This document shows, piece after piece, positions 38,701 to 51,621 of a stretch of DNA of 64,000 nucleotides. The stretch is from Chromobotia macracanthus (Eukaryota; Chordata; Actinopteri; Cypriniformes; Botiidae). The DNA is taken from NCBI GenBank assembly GCA_036877525.1, contig JAZGTH010000072.1:3224001-3288000 (forward strand), given 5' to 3'. The first letter of the stretch is position 1. Each line of letters starts with the position of its first letter. A program made the translations under genes and the position numbers. Below the pieces are notes generated by a model. It searched no databases. It worked only from the letters and a program-made list of their open reading frames with translations, and was not told the DNA's origin.

Positions 38701-40545
38701 ACAGACAAAAAAGGTGACAAAGCAATAATGCATTGTTGCAACACAGTGCTCTTAATCAGCCAGTTAGCAACTTATGTCCCTGAAACTAATTTTGTTTATA
38801 CATGACGCCACAAATTCCTCTTATGTATTGTGAGCACTTATTGTGTATTGTGAGCACTTATTGTGTCCAGTTGCCTCTTCAGGTTGACTCGCTTGTTGTA
38901 TTCCGCACTTGTAAGTCGCTTTGGATAAAAGCGTCTGCTAAATGAATAAATGTAAATGTAAATGTTATGTTTCCAGCCCCTCCCCTTCTCCAATCACCTG
39001 GCTCCATTCTGGCAGGTTACATTTCAGATATTCCAATTGATAAAGACATGCCCTCTATATATATTTTTCCCTTTAAATAAAAGTTTACTCTGATATCATG
39101 GAAGTCTCATAGGTTGACACACCTGCTTACATTGCATTTATTTAAACAACTCTGGATTTTTTAAAGTAATTCGTTTTGTACTTAAAGTTTGATTTACTTT
39201 AGTAAACTGATCATTCAACTACTTTATGCGTTTTCTGCTCTTGATATGCTGTTGACAAAATGCTTTTTTATTTCACAGATACATCAGAGAACCGATCTGA
39301 CAGCACGGACTCAGCAACATCCACTTACATCTTCTGAAAATCCCACACGTTGTATTCGGGCCAGTTGATGTAGCAGACGACCCGTCCTGGCAGCTGAGCA
39401 ATGCTGGAGAAGTAGTACTGAGGAAAAGCCAGGAGCAGTGCCAGGGCCCAGATCACCCCCACTACTAACTTAGTCTCACTGGATGACAGACGCTGCTGGA
39501 GTGGGTGGATGATAGCCATGTACCTGCGGGGAGGTAAAAAAGAAAACGAATGACCTGCAAACCAAAAGGACCATCATCCACAGTTTCCCCCTGAATAATT
39601 CACATGTTCCTGCTGATTTGATTAGTGAGTTTAGGGACATCTCTGAAGATGATGTATTTCCTGCAGCCTAAAGATCCTACAGCCAGGAGAAAGAGATAAT
39701 AGGTACTGTGATACTGACTGATTACATGGTGTGTATATACATTATATATACATTATATATATATATATATAACATACATACATTATATATATAATTATAT
39801 ATATATAATGTATGTATGTTAAGTACTTGTTAATGCACTTTTTTAAGTAACTGTAGTAAACACAAAGGTATGAGTGACCCTGGTTAGCAGGTTATCAGAT
39901 TAACCTTTTCACGTTTGTCAGACTGCAAGTTCCTGTTTTGGTTTTATCTGGTTACTATATTTAAACCACGACAACCCCAAACGCACGACGATTTGGCTAA
40001 ACCCGGGGTAAAAGAGACAAAAGCACGGTTCATTTACTCCACAGCGTTTTATTCGTGTATTAATAGATGCGGTTGCATAAAGAAAACGCACTAAGCTTCA
40101 GACTAAACTGGACCCAGACTAATGTTCAGATGAAACGCGTTTAATCTCACCTGTCCAGGGCTATGGCTGTCATTGAATAAATGCTGGCGAAGACGGCAGC
40201 TATTGGAAAGAAGTTGTGAAAACGACAGTAAACCAGCCCGAAGTACCACTCGTTGTGCACCGCATATACAAAGTTAATAACCGTGTTGAAAGCCGCCATG
40301 GTCGCCTCCGCAAACGCAAGATTGACCAGAAAATAGTTGGTCACGGTTCTCATGCGCTTGTGCGCAATGATGATCCAGATGACGGTCAGGTTTCCAACCA
40401 CCGACGCCAGGACGATGCATCCGTACGCGAAAGCCCACACGACGATCTGCCACACCGGCTGAACGAACTGGTTTGACGCCGCGTCGGTGTCGTTCGCAAG
40501 CGGAGCGTCGGTCGAGTTTTCTGAAGTCACTTGAAGAGGATCCAT
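35733..40545 (-). CDS. tacr1: Tachykinin receptor 1 (neurokinin-1 / substance P receptor)
   Basis: Class A GPCR for substance P, coupled to Gq. Five minus-strand exons in order: 40545-40151, 39523-39329, 37012-36862, 36594-36398, 36021-35733. Phases agree and give 408 residues (human 407). The start is the ATG at 40545; an upstream TTG in the same frame is not needed. Visible are two N-terminal sequons, QFVQP before TM1, RTVTNYFLVNLAFAEA in TM2, FASIYSMTAIALDRYMAIIH (the DRY motif split by intron 1), WAGEIPGDSSDRY, AKRKVVKMMIVVVCTFAICW and SSTMYNPIIYCLLNDR. The tail has Cys residues after TM7, ETTISTVM and a Ser-rich end. The tail and the exon pattern fit NK1 better than NK2 or NK3. Teleosts often have two tacr1 copies; which one is not resolved. 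Confidence 0.93.
36145..36354. mobile_element. MITE with TTAAAGMTGCAAT termini, copy B
   Basis: TGAAACTGCATTCCGTAACT on the left and GGAAGTTACAGATTGTAGTTTT on the right, about 210 bp, inside tacr1 intron 4. Confidence 0.65.
37764..38030 (+). repeat. Dispersed (GT)n/GGGGACA repeat family, copy 2
   Basis: Runs from ACACACATGTGGGGTTTTCATG through ACTGTATATTCTATCCCCCC and CCTACCCACC to TTGTGGGGACATTTGGTC, inside tacr1 intron 2. Compare 26610-26850 and 57660-57935. Confidence 0.65.
38893..38962 (+). repeat. SINE 3' tail
   Basis: Contains AAGTCGCTTTGGATAAAAGC and GTCTGCTAAATGAATAAATG, the classic 3' end of fish tRNA-derived SINEs, without a clear tRNA head. Inside tacr1 intron 2. Confidence 0.75.
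39735..39812. repeat. AT-rich palindromic microsatellite
   Basis: ATTATATATACATTATATAT and its complement ATATATAATGTATGTATG form an imperfect inverted repeat, inside tacr1 intron 1. Confidence 0.8.
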
Positions 40546-40760
40546 GATCAATACAAAAACATTTCAGCCGAAACTAAGTCACGGTGTTTCTTTAAAGCTG
40601 GCGTGGGGAAATAGATCCGCAGGGATGCACGAATGGGTAACCGGTTGCTCTCGTCCCGGGATCGCACGGGCGCGCCTTCAGGAGGAGCCGCACGGAGTCT
40701 CCAGCGCGCCTCCCCAAACGCGCCGCTGCGCGGTCTCGTCCCGTTAAACGCGCACCACCG
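40546..40760 (-). promoter_or_regulatory. GC-rich 5' region of tacr1
   Basis: A CpG-dense stretch (CGGGCGCGCC, CGCGCCTCC, CGCGCCGCTGCGCGG) directly upstream of the tacr1 ATG, ending where AT-rich sequence returns near 40770. This is the usual position of the leader and promoter. No TATA box recognised. Confidence 0.6.
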
Positions 40761-40861
40761 TCAGCATTAAGATCACCTTTTGTGAACTGTTCCTCCTTTA
40801 AACATTTTTTTTAATGTCTTCATATACTAATGAATTACTTCTGACCAAAGTTTGTTTAGTT

Positions 40862-41136
40862 AGAGGTTTAAGACTTTGGTCAGAGGTTTAAGGCTTTGGT
40901 CAGAGGTTTAAGGTTTTGGTCAGAGGTTTAAGACTTTGGTCAGAGGTTTAAGGCTTTAGTCAGAGGTTTAAGGCTTTGGTCAGAGGTTTAAGACTTTGGT
41001 CAGAGGTTTAAGGTTTTGGTCAAAGGTTTAAGACTTTGGTCAGAGGTTTAAGGTTTTGGTCAGAGGTTTAAGACTTTGGTCAGAGGTTTAAGGTTTTGGT
41101 CAGAGGTTTAAGACTTTGGTCAGAGGTTTAAGGTTT
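40862..41136. repeat. 20-bp minisatellite upstream of tacr1, about 14 units
   Basis: Unit AGAGGTTTAAGRYTTTGGTC repeated in perfect 20-bp register. Units differ at the RY bases (GACT, GGCT or GGTT forms). The first six follow a roughly 60-bp pattern, the later eight a strict 40-bp GACT/GGTT alternation. Confidence 0.95.
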
Positions 41137-44100
41137 TATGTTAATGCTTTGTTCTCAAATCATCTTGAATGTGTTAGTTATTCTGATATTATACAAAAGA
41201 CAAAGATCATAAAAAGATTGAAAGGTGTCACACAGCAGGAATATTTTGTTTGTCTTGGATAATTCATTTATAGGTCTGAACAATGGTACATGTTTACAGC
41301 AGAGAGAGGAGAAAGGACATAAGCTTGATTCTTTCTTTTCCTATGAGATTACCATGGTAATAGTGCCAAAAAAATGAGTTACTGCATAAAAGAGTCAAAT
41401 TAAATAATAAAAACTGTCGCTATGGTGACAACTGCAACTGCTGTATTTTTGTGGAAACTGTGGGCACTATATTAACTTTTTAATATCAGAAGCTAGGGAT
41501 ATAAAAAACACACATATCCACCCTTTCCCTTTCATTTTGGCTGTATCAACTACTTTTTTCTATTTTAATCTAATGAAAACATTTTGCTCTGCTGGTGGCA
41601 TTTCAGACTCCATTAGCGTTTTACCTTTAGCTGACAGCGAGGTCACCGGATGCATATATCAAGATGTCCACAGGTGCGAGATGTGAGGGCTGAATCAATG
41701 CACAATCCTTGACCTGCAGAATCTCTGATTAGTTGTGCTGTTTTTATCATCGACAAGCGATTTCTCACTGCACTGCATCTGAACACCTGAAATGGTTTTG
41801 CACCGACTGGACATAAATCATCATCTGAAAAAATATGATCAAAAAACATTACAGCAACATATATGAATGGAAACCTTTGTTTAGTAAACCAGAAAAGAAG
41901 GAAAATAGGCAAATGGCAGCACAAAAGCAATGGTCTTAATTTATCATTGTATTCCCAACCTGTCTGAGCAGAAAGGAGGATGTTCAATTAATTAAATGGC
42001 ATATTAGAACGTGACCTATGCACATGGCTATAAATAAACTTTTTATAGGTGTATGCAGATTTAGAAGCCATTGAATTGATGAAGAGGTTACGGCACCCTC
42101 TCACATTGTCTGTTGATTCCCTCGCTTCCATTGTATCGCTCAACATTAAACACAGGCTTTGGTTCAGTGCAAATGAAATAGTCGAGAGCTTTGGGTTACA
42201 CAGAGGTTAAGAATCATTTGACAGCAGAAGATCGGGTTATTATATTATTGAGCTGCTGAAAGTGTAAAAGCTAGTACATTTCAGCCATCTTGTATTCCAC
42301 GATAATTCCCCGCTGTAGTTACTTCAGTCTTGGCCTAAAAACATAACATTTCTTCATCCTGCTCCTGTAACTGCGTTTCACTAAAACAGTCATTTCTGTA
42401 GATGTGTATTGTTGAAAAAGCGACCAATATAAACATGAAAAAAAAAATAAAAGCAATGAAATATATTAAGCAAGTAAACATATGCTGACCCCTGTGTTAC
42501 CTTAATATAACACTGAGACCGTTTAGCATAGGACTGTTGGTGTTACCCATGATGCTTTTCGGTTAGGTTATCGGATCAAGATAAGAACATATGTCGCGGT
42601 GTCAGAAACGTTCAGGAACATTTCGCAAAGGCGAAATGGTGTTTTGATTGGGTGAACGATCCTGGCCTGATCAACAACGAGGTTTGTTTGTCGATTTGTT
42701 TTGTTTTGGTCGTACTCCATTCTCCTGTCCAGTGAGTCCCTGGCGGTTAAGTGTCCAACCAAATGTGAGTGATCAGAATTGACAGCGGGGAAATGAAAAC
42801 TCAATTTCACACGTCACCTGCTGCTCACTAGAATACAGTCCGACAGAAAGAAAGTGTAAATGACTATCTGAAGCTGCAAGCCTTGCTAATCGGTTGTCGT
42901 TTATGCTGCACGGCTTGATAGTACAATTTCACAGTGTCTTTTAATAACATTATAGTTTTAGAATTAAAATCAGGGACTACACAAACATGCAAACGTCTTG
43001 GCCTGCAAACTGCTTGACCTGGGAGTCGTATGGGGGTAATTGAATTTCAGAGTGGCTGGTTTGCACAGGCGTCATTCTGATTGTAGAATTGCATTGAAGA
43101 CATGCAGAGAATTGAAAACGATCTTCTCACTCGGTGCATATGGAGGAATTGTTTTCCCCAGTGTTGCCCTTAAACAGAATCAATACACGTCACCCTTTGT
43201 ATCTGTTAATTGTAGGTGAATTCATTAACTGATTGCTTTCAAATGTTAACAACAAATAAAACATCAATTAAAACTTTTTTTAGGCTGTTAAAAGTCTCTT
43301 CACATCATGCTAGCAATCACTAAGTAAAGTAGTCTAAACATATTTATATAAATGTATATCTTCGGTGAAAGGTGCACGACCATAAAATGCATTCGGACCA
43401 AATGCAATGATTGGACGAACAGCGACAGGACGTCCTATTTGCCTGTCAAACTGTGTATACGTTCATGTGTTCTGGAGGAGGCGTAGCTTTGGAGAGCTTT
43501 CTGAAGGGACGGCGTGATCTTATGCTTTCAAAACTCGCTATTGTTAGCCCCTCAGAAATCCTTTACACGTGTAAAACTTTATTCCATTAAATTTAAAGTT
43601 TCCTTTATTTTCAAAAGTTTACATGAGAAACCCGACAACTTAACGCATGAATAAGACCAATCTAGAACGTTATACTGTGTTTACAACAATGAGTTACATG
43701 TTTTATTCAAATAGTTTAAAATGTCATCAAATTTAAAAACAGTCTCATAAATCTTTCCCACAGACCCTCTGTTGTATCTTCTCGAACCCCTGCTTGGAAA
43801 CCCTCAGCCTGCAGTATGTGACCAAGGTGTGTAAACATCACAATAATACTGTCTACATTAGAATCAGGTTTGGTCATACAGTGACTTCAGAAATATCCCA
43901 ATCATATAAAACAGTTTGTCCAGAACTCATGTGATTTATTGTTTTTCATCAGATGTGTTTTTCTCTGAGTTCTCTGATGGACTCATTCATCTGACAGGTA
44001 AGATGTATGATACAGCAGTACCAGGTGAGAGTTTACAGGCCGCCATGTGAACATGAGCTCCATAAATAAAACGTCAATTCTAATTTTATACAGAGATTGG

Positions 44101-45299
44101 ATGTACATGCTCCATATCAGGGTTCACACGGATTAAATTCGATTTGAAGAGCGATCTCATGCGGCCATTTCTGTTTCAGTGCGTAAACAAACAATGCAAT
44201 ACAATTACTACCATTCTTCCCACATAATAAATAAATAATGATCGATGATGTTGTTTATCTTTTGTCCATCTGAGTTTTCTAGAGCTTGGTTATGATTGTG
44301 CTTTAAAATGATTAGTTAGAGAAACTTGTAGTGTTTGTTTTGGTAAGTAACTGTGTGTGTATTTACTAGAAATTACTGAATAGTTTTTCCAAAGCCAAGA
44401 ATATTTGAATACCATCTCTGTGATAGGCTGCAAAAGGCAAAACAGCAGACAATTAGTTTTCACCTGAAACTGATACTTCTGTGACAAACAAGATATGAAG
44501 ACTAAGGCAATTAGGTCATTCAGTCAGTCGTGTATTTGTTTGCTGCGACAAAAACAAGATTGAGATAAAATACAGATGGGTTCAAAATTCTGTGACCACA
44601 GGGTTGTTTTTTTCAACAAAGAAACGTTAAGGCCTAAAATAAGAAATCCTAAAAAATTTCCTAAACATTCTAGGCCACAAATTCAATTCAAGCACATTTG
44701 TGACACTGGCCATGTTAACACCATGGTATGAAATTTCTTAGCTTCCATTGAAAACATGATGTTCTTTGGAATGTTCCCAAATCATGCTGTGATGGCTCAT
44801 CAGCTTTTGGACAAGCTTGTGGAGTCCATGCCAGCTCAAGTAAATATAATGGCAAACATGGAACTAAATTAGAACAATGCCAAATGAAAACTGTGGTCTC
44901 AGAGGCTCAGGCCTCACTGTAGTGTGTTGAATCTCCATTAAGCATTCATTACAGAACGGTGTGCTGTCTGTACTGACAGATCTGGACATGAATGGGTCCT
45001 GCAGTACAGTGGTGCTGATTAATTACTGCTGGCTGGACAGACAAGAATATGCCAACTACATTAAATAGTTCTCTAATATTTAGAGAACTTGCTGGTTGAA
45101 GATTGTTAAACATTATTATTACAGTATAAGGGGACTGTTAGGTTAGTTTTAAGGTTTAGTAGATTAAGTTGAAATTTACTTGCAAAGTGACTTATGGTTA
45201 GAATTATGTCTGTTGGGGGACTCTCAAAATACATGTTAGTAGAAATTAAACAGACAGTCTAGTAAAATAAAGTGTTACCAGAATCCCATCTTACAGTTC

Positions 45300-45430
45300 G
45301 AGGTTGTAAGAACATTTCCCTAACGTTTCCATTAAGTAACAAAAATATTAAAAATATTAAAAATGTTATTGTTATTAATGTTATTGTTTGTCTATAAGAA
45401 TGTTATTCAAGCTTTTTTAATTCTGTAACA
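45300..45430 (+). repeat. CCCAGCTAAC-family element, copy 7 (5' part, internally deleted)
   Basis: Carries GAGGTTGTAAGAACATTTCC, CTAACGTTTCCATTAAGTAAC and the TTATTGTTTG block, then breaks off. The termini are absent. Confidence 0.6.
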
Positions 45431-46429
45431 GTTTGTCAGAATGTAACTGTTAGCAGTACAATTTAAAGCACAAGGCCGTCCAGAGGAACTTTATATTGTT
45501 TAGAGGTTCGAGTTTCATAGATGAGGAGATTTGATGTTTCTTAATTCTGCCCAGTCGACCAGATTAATTGTAGAGTGCTTTAAAAAAGCACCATCAAATT
45601 CTAGACGATCACTATACACCCACGTTTCCACACGAAATTATGAACCCGGACTCAATTCAGGACGTAAGCGCTCTGCATTCTGTGAAAGCTGATCATATTC
45701 TGCGTTTGACCTGAGAGATGTGAGCTTGCATGTATGCATGTATGTTCACAGGGGACAAAATCCCTCTGAAGTATCTCTTGTGAGTTCACACACACTGTTG
45801 AAATGGTCCAATATTCATTACCCAGTAAACATGATGTTGTGACTCTTCCTCTGGCTTAAGTTTACCTCTAATCCCTGATTAATATATCTCAATATGGGGG
45901 CTCTTATGGAGACGTTGCTCTGAAAAATCAATTTTGATGTGATGTCTTATCTCCTACCTCTTATCCACAAGGACATCTCAGGCTTAAAAGATTTTAATTT
46001 CTTACGATCCATCAAAGCAAAAGTTTGTTTGTAGCACTGCAAGAAACTGCATGAGGTCGGATTTGATGGAATGGTGGCCTGTTCATTGTCCACATTTTAA
46101 TTTGTTTGACTGTATGAAGAATAATTACCGTTGGTTGATAAGAAGCACGGGAAAACAGTAGCTAACAGTAGCATCTTTGTTATTGCTCTTGATTACTTAG
46201 TTACTTGTTGTTTTTCAGGTCCCTAACCCTGAATGTTTAACTTGAGTGTATTGATCTCATCCTTCGCTGTTTGTGCTTCAGATATAAATGACACTTTAAA
46301 TCAGGCAGCTTAAAAGAAGATAAAACAAGTGCTAAAAATTCATAGACCTACATTAATGAAGGGACCCGCGCCGTATAGACCAGAATATCAAATCAGACTT
46401 AGAAATTGGCTCTTGAGTCGGGTCAACAA

Positions 46430-46640
46430 GCAGCCACCCAGCAATGCCATAGCAACCCCAGAATACCTTAGCAACTGCAAAGCATTCCCATAGCAACCCC
46501 CAGAACACGTTGCAACCACTTAGACGTGCTATAGCAACCCCAGGACATCTTAGCAACCACATAGCAATGCCATAGCCACCCACAGATCACCTTAGGAGCT
46601 ACATAGCAACACCCTAGCAACCAGTCACAGCACCTTAGCA
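46430..46640. repeat. AGCAACC-type degenerate tandem repeat
   Basis: Irregular repeats of the form 'CCATAGCAACC...CTTAGCAACYAC' over about 210 bp; same type as 3736-3822 and 11247-11350. Opens a spurious minus-strand ORF. Confidence 0.8.
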
Positions 46641-47269
46641 AATGTAGTTATTTATATACTAGCTGCTAGTTAAAGCAAATATCTCCCAGTGTAACATTTA
46701 CACTGGAGTGAACATTTAACCTCAACAGCATCATAAGCAATATTCATTAACATTTCGCATTGCTGGTAACTGTGATAAATCATTATTGTCATTATATTGT
46801 ATTTCACATTAATTTAGCATACGTCTTAATCCAAAGTGAATTAGGAATAAAGAAATGTTTAATGTAGGTCTCTATATTCATTCTTTAAACTTCTGTAATG
46901 AAAAGACATCAGTCAACTCCCCAGATTTTTTTATTTGGACTGCATGATTAAATAAGCTGTGAGGTGAGTTTGTACTGCCACCTAGTGGTTAATTTACAGC
47001 CTTTGCTGAGCAGCATTTATTAAACGTTAGCTAGAATCATTTCTTGCACTATTGAAAGCATTTGCATATAATGACAAACGTTACCTTACAACTTTTGCCC
47101 CTTTATCAATAGTCTACTGTGTATAGATAAAATTGTAATAAAAATGTATGTAAATGTATATCACTATTGCCCCTGGTGCTTTTGCCCTAGTAAGTGTGGG
47201 GTAAAGCCCCCCCACCACCAGACTTCAATTCAATCTGAAGGTAACCAATTATACTATAATGAACAACTC

Positions 47270-47333
47270 GTATGTGTGTGTGTGTGTATATATTATATAT
47301 ATAAGGTGTACTGCTAACAGTATATATGTATAC

Positions 47334-47420
<87 letters not shown>
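47270..47420. repeat. Compound GT / AT / (CT)n / (AT)n microsatellite
   Basis: (GT)n near 47272, then a (CT)n block of about 47 bp (47334-47380), then (AT)n to 47419. Confidence 0.95.
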
Positions 47421-47424
<4 letters not shown>

Positions 47425-48330
47425 GTACCATTACTAAAGTGGATGAGTGCTGCATGAGAGGGGTCTAATGAAAACAACACAATCACAGTATATCCTGTGA
47501 TATTGATCAGATATCAGCATGCTCAGTTCTGAAAGAGCCAGCAGGATGTTCTGTTAATGAACTGCATGTCACGTTTAACAGCAGCTTACTGTAATCAGTG
47601 CTCCTGGCCTGAAGCATTTGCCTGTCCAGCCTATCAGAGGACAGAGAGACAGAGATGATGATCATTGTGATCTGATGTCGTGTCTGTGTTTGTTACTGTA
47701 CAGAGTGAAACCCTGATCTCACCTGACACAGACAAATGATCATCGCACTGCTTCAGTTATTGACTTCTCAACATTACATCTATAATAAGGTATGATTTAC
47801 ACTTTTCATTTCAAAGCCCTTGCAAAATATTTTAAATGAGCTTCATTTTTTCATACTCGGACAGTAGGGTCTCCTTGTTTGTTTGTTGTTGAATATCAAA
47901 CAATTACTTCAGTGTAGTTGTTTGACTTGCAAAATAAAGATCCAAGATCTTTTGTTAAAAACTATAGCTAATCAAAAAAACAGTAATCATTTGTGAGTTT
48001 TCGTTAGGGTCACATTGTGATAAGCCAGTTTAAATAAAAGAAGAAATTAAAGTGTTTTAAATGTCGTTTGTTTTTATTGGTTTGTGGTGTTGCTTTAATT
48101 AACAGTTTTGCTAAAACAGGCTTCTTTTTTACTCTTTGCTAAATGCAGAACCTGAGCGTTAAACTTTTGACGTGCTACAGACATGAATGATACCTCAAAT
48201 CATTGTGAATTGTGTTATTGAAATTACTGCATATAAAGAGGGACCTCAGCCAGTATCCATTCTGTCTCAGAATCCTGTCTTATCTGTGGCAAATACAATT
48301 TAAAAGAATTGTATTTAAAACGTAATTTAT

Positions 48331-48439
48331 TTACATTTATTCATCTGACACGCTTTAATCCAAAGCAACTTGTTCCCTGGGAATTGAACCCACAACAGTT
48401 GTGCTGCTAGTGCAGTGCTCTACCAGTTGAGCTAGAGGA
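48331..48439 (-). mobile_element. tRNA-derived SINE
   Basis: Read on the minus strand, the head has CTAGCTCAACTGGTAGAGC (A box) and GGGTTCAATTCCC (B box). It is followed by the fish SINE tail GCTTTGGATTAAAGCGTG. The clearest tRNA-like head in the window; it lacks a full acceptor stem. Confidence 0.8.
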
Positions 48440-49411
48440 ATGTAAACATAAGATGGGAAGTTTCTGTAATATAGCCACAGAAGCTGAAGTTGGACTTATT
48501 TGATCTCTGTGTGAGACAACGTGTGTGAGAGAGGCGATCACAGTGTGAAATTGTCAACATTTCCCATGTTTCCGCACCATATCTGAGTGACAGAGGGCGT
48601 TTCCCAGTGAATCAATAACACTGTCAGTTCTGATTATCTGTCTGTTCTCTGTCTGGTGTGAAGGACACCGATCGGGTGGTTAATTATACTGGTACTGTAC
48701 TTGTCGTTTAATATAATGGCACTATGAAAAAAACTTCATAAATTCATACTGAATTATCACTACGAATGATACTGTCTTCAGTTTGCATGACAGCAGTGAT
48801 GCTTATATAAATTATTTAGTGATGTTTGTGTAGATTTATTAGTTGTGTTTTATTATAATGACTATGGAAGTCATTTTCAAGGAACCAGATAGCAAAGGGT
48901 CTTGACATACAAAATGACTTTCAATATGATCAGTGTTTGGTTAACAACTTTATTTCTGTCTTTCTGTCTTTCTCCTTTCTTTCTCTCTATCTTTCTCTCT
49001 CCATTTCTTTTCACCCGCATGCTTGTAAACTCTGGCTGCAAACACCTGCGTGACGCACAGCTGCTGATTCTGAATGTGTGAATCAATGAATTCTTTTGGC
49101 AGCTGCACACTGTGACATAAGAGAGCTGTTGGGGTGTGTGCTGACGCTAGAGATCCTGTCATAATTATCTCTCTGCATTGGGTTTTCCTTGCCCGTCAGC
49201 GATGGACATTGGAGACTGGACATTGATCTCATGGGCTGGTTTCTCTGAGGTCCTCTCACGGTCACTGAAACTGAGGCCCTGCATTTTATATTAGATGCTA
49301 TTTAAATCTCATTCTAATTTGATTGGCTTCTACAACTGCTCAAAAGAAATCATATGATTTATGCAAATGAATTGAACGTGTGGCATAATCTATAAAGTTG
49401 TGCCTGCATTG

Positions 49412-49451
<40 letters not shown>

Positions 49452-49549
49452 CTTATGCTGACTTGTATCTAAAGCCACTTACATTGCATTTAAAATATGT
49501 TTTTCATTATTACATGTGTTGTGTGTGAATCAAACCCATGACCTTGGCA

Positions 49550-49820
49550 TTTAAAGGCACCCTCACCCTCATATTATCCCAAACTTATATGACTTTTTAT
49601 CTTCTGTGGAACACAAAAGAAGATATTTTGAGAAATGTCTCAGTGGTTTTGTGTCCATACAATGGAAGTCAATGGGTGCCACTGTTGTTTGGTTACCAAC
49701 ATACTTCAAAATATCTTCTTTTGTGTTCCTCAGAAGTATAAAACTCACACAGGTTTGGAATGACATGAGGGTGAGTAAATGATGAAAGAATTTTCATTTC
49801 TGGCTGAACTGTCCCTTTAA
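49550..49820. mobile_element. Foldback element with TTTAAAGG / CCTTTAA ends
   Basis: Near-perfect long palindrome. The left arm TCTGTGGAACACAAAAGAAG returns on the right as CTTCTTTTGTGTTCC, and the ends TTTAAAGG and CCCTTTAA are complementary. Lies 40 bases before the slc4a5 exon at 49860. Same type as 23318-23575. Confidence 0.85.
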
Positions 49821-49859
49821 CAGCAGGTATATATTCGTGTGTCCTTGTGTTTCTCTCAG

Positions 49860-51574
49860 AATGGATCATGACTGTCACAGTCACAGCAGCAGGAGGAGTG
49901 CGCACCACAGTAAACGCTGTGAGGATGAGGATGGTGAGAGAAGATCTGATACTTCATTTTCCATTTACTGTAGATATACGATTTACATTCACCTGAGCAG
50001 TTTATGGAGAATTAACTTGAACTACAGTCAAGAAACACTTTAAATAAAGAAGTTTTTTGTTTAGGATTATTAAGAAAACACCCATGAAAACTATAGGAAT
50101 ATATATTGTAAAGTGTGAGAGTTTTCATCTGGCACAAAATAAATAAGGTCTCAATTAAAATCAAACTATAATTCATATTGATCAAAACGTTAAAATAAAA
50201 TTTTACACAAAATACAAACATCAAGTGATAATAAAAAAAGTGATAAAGAGCATTGTGTAAAAATTCTTTAGGGACTTTTTGGAACACTGTTGAGTGATGA
50301 TTTAAATGTATATAATAGGTTCATAATTGGTTTCTGTGCTTCTAGAAGACCCTGTCAAACTTCTGTCTCTAAATTGGCTTCAGCTGTTTAAAAAGGAAGA
50401 CTTTGTGTTTATGTAGTTCAGAACCTCATGAGTTTCTCATCATCTGTTTTAGAATCCGTCTACATTGGTGTTCCTGTTTCCCGGAGCGACAGGAGGAAGC
50501 GCAGGCATCACCGACACACCTCACGTCATTCTCACGAGCGTGACGGCCGAGACAGACACCACAGCCGTCACGAGCACACAGAACGAGAGGAAGCGTGTGA
50601 GCCAGAAGAAGTACAGGATTCCAATGAGCTACTGTCTGATATTAACTCCACCAGTGAGATTTAATTCAGCACACACACATATACAAACCCATACAGTACA
50701 CGTACTCAGATCTTACTGTTGCAGTGGAAACTAATAGTCTTACGTTACACATTACACAACCATAGAAGAGACTGCTGCCTTGAGTCTGAGCGTTTTTTAT
50801 CCCAAAAGAATGTAAAATGTAAAACGTCTGCCTCCTGCGGTGATGTTCAGTTGCTCAGCTGAGACCAGCAGGAGTTTCCATGGTGATCCCAGCTAACAAT
50901 CTTAGGCTGTAAGAATGGTTCCCTAACATGTTACATTCATAATGTAACATTGTTACATTTATAACATAACATTTTCATAATGTAACATTTTTACATTCAT
51001 AACATAACATTTTCATAATGTAACATTGTTACATTCATAATGTAACATTTTCATAATGTAATATTGTTACATTCATAACATAACATTTTCATAATGCAAC
51101 ATTGTTACATTCATAATGTAACATTTTCATAATGTAATATTGTTACATTCATAACATAACATTTTCATAATGCAACATTGTTACATTCATAATGTAACAT
51201 TTTCATAACGTAACATTGTCATACATTAAGTAACAAAAACATTAAAAAACGTTTTTTGAATATTCCAGAAACAGTCAAAACGTTCAGTTTATTTAGTCAT
51301 TGTTTTAACATTGTTGCTTGGTTATAAAGCATTTTATTAATTTATTAATAATAATAATTTATGAATAATAATTAATTATTGAAATGTTCCACTATCATAA
51401 AACATTCTACTAACATTACTGCAAGACCGTTTTTGAACTTTTGAGAGAATTTTAAGAACCCTATACAGGCAAACTAGATCTTGAGTTCTGTTTATTTAAT
51501 TTTAAATAGCATCAGTCATTGAATATTATTGATCTGAAACAACATAACAACTGTATTAACTACATAACATGTTT

Positions 51575-51621
<47 letters not shown>

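Larger units (their letters stand above)
41140..49550. other. 8.4-kb region between tacr1 and the first clear slc4a5 exon
   Basis: No coding exon recognised. It contains an inverted-repeat fragment (45300-45430), AGCAACC repeats (46430-46640), a compound GT/AT/CT microsatellite (47270-47420), a minus-strand SINE (48331-48439) and (AT)n at 49419-49450. It may be slc4a5 intron sequence if the exon at 29665 belongs to that gene. Confidence 0.5.

Noticed and set aside
40862..41136. CRISPR-like array
   Set aside because: Units are directly adjacent without unique spacers, in a vertebrate genome; it is a minisatellite.
46353..46583. 76-codon minus-strand ORF rich in Gly, Trp and Leu
   Set aside because: Derived from the AGCAACC repeat.
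48331..48439. tRNA gene
   Set aside because: A and B boxes are present but there is no complete cloverleaf, and the sequence runs straight into a SINE tail.
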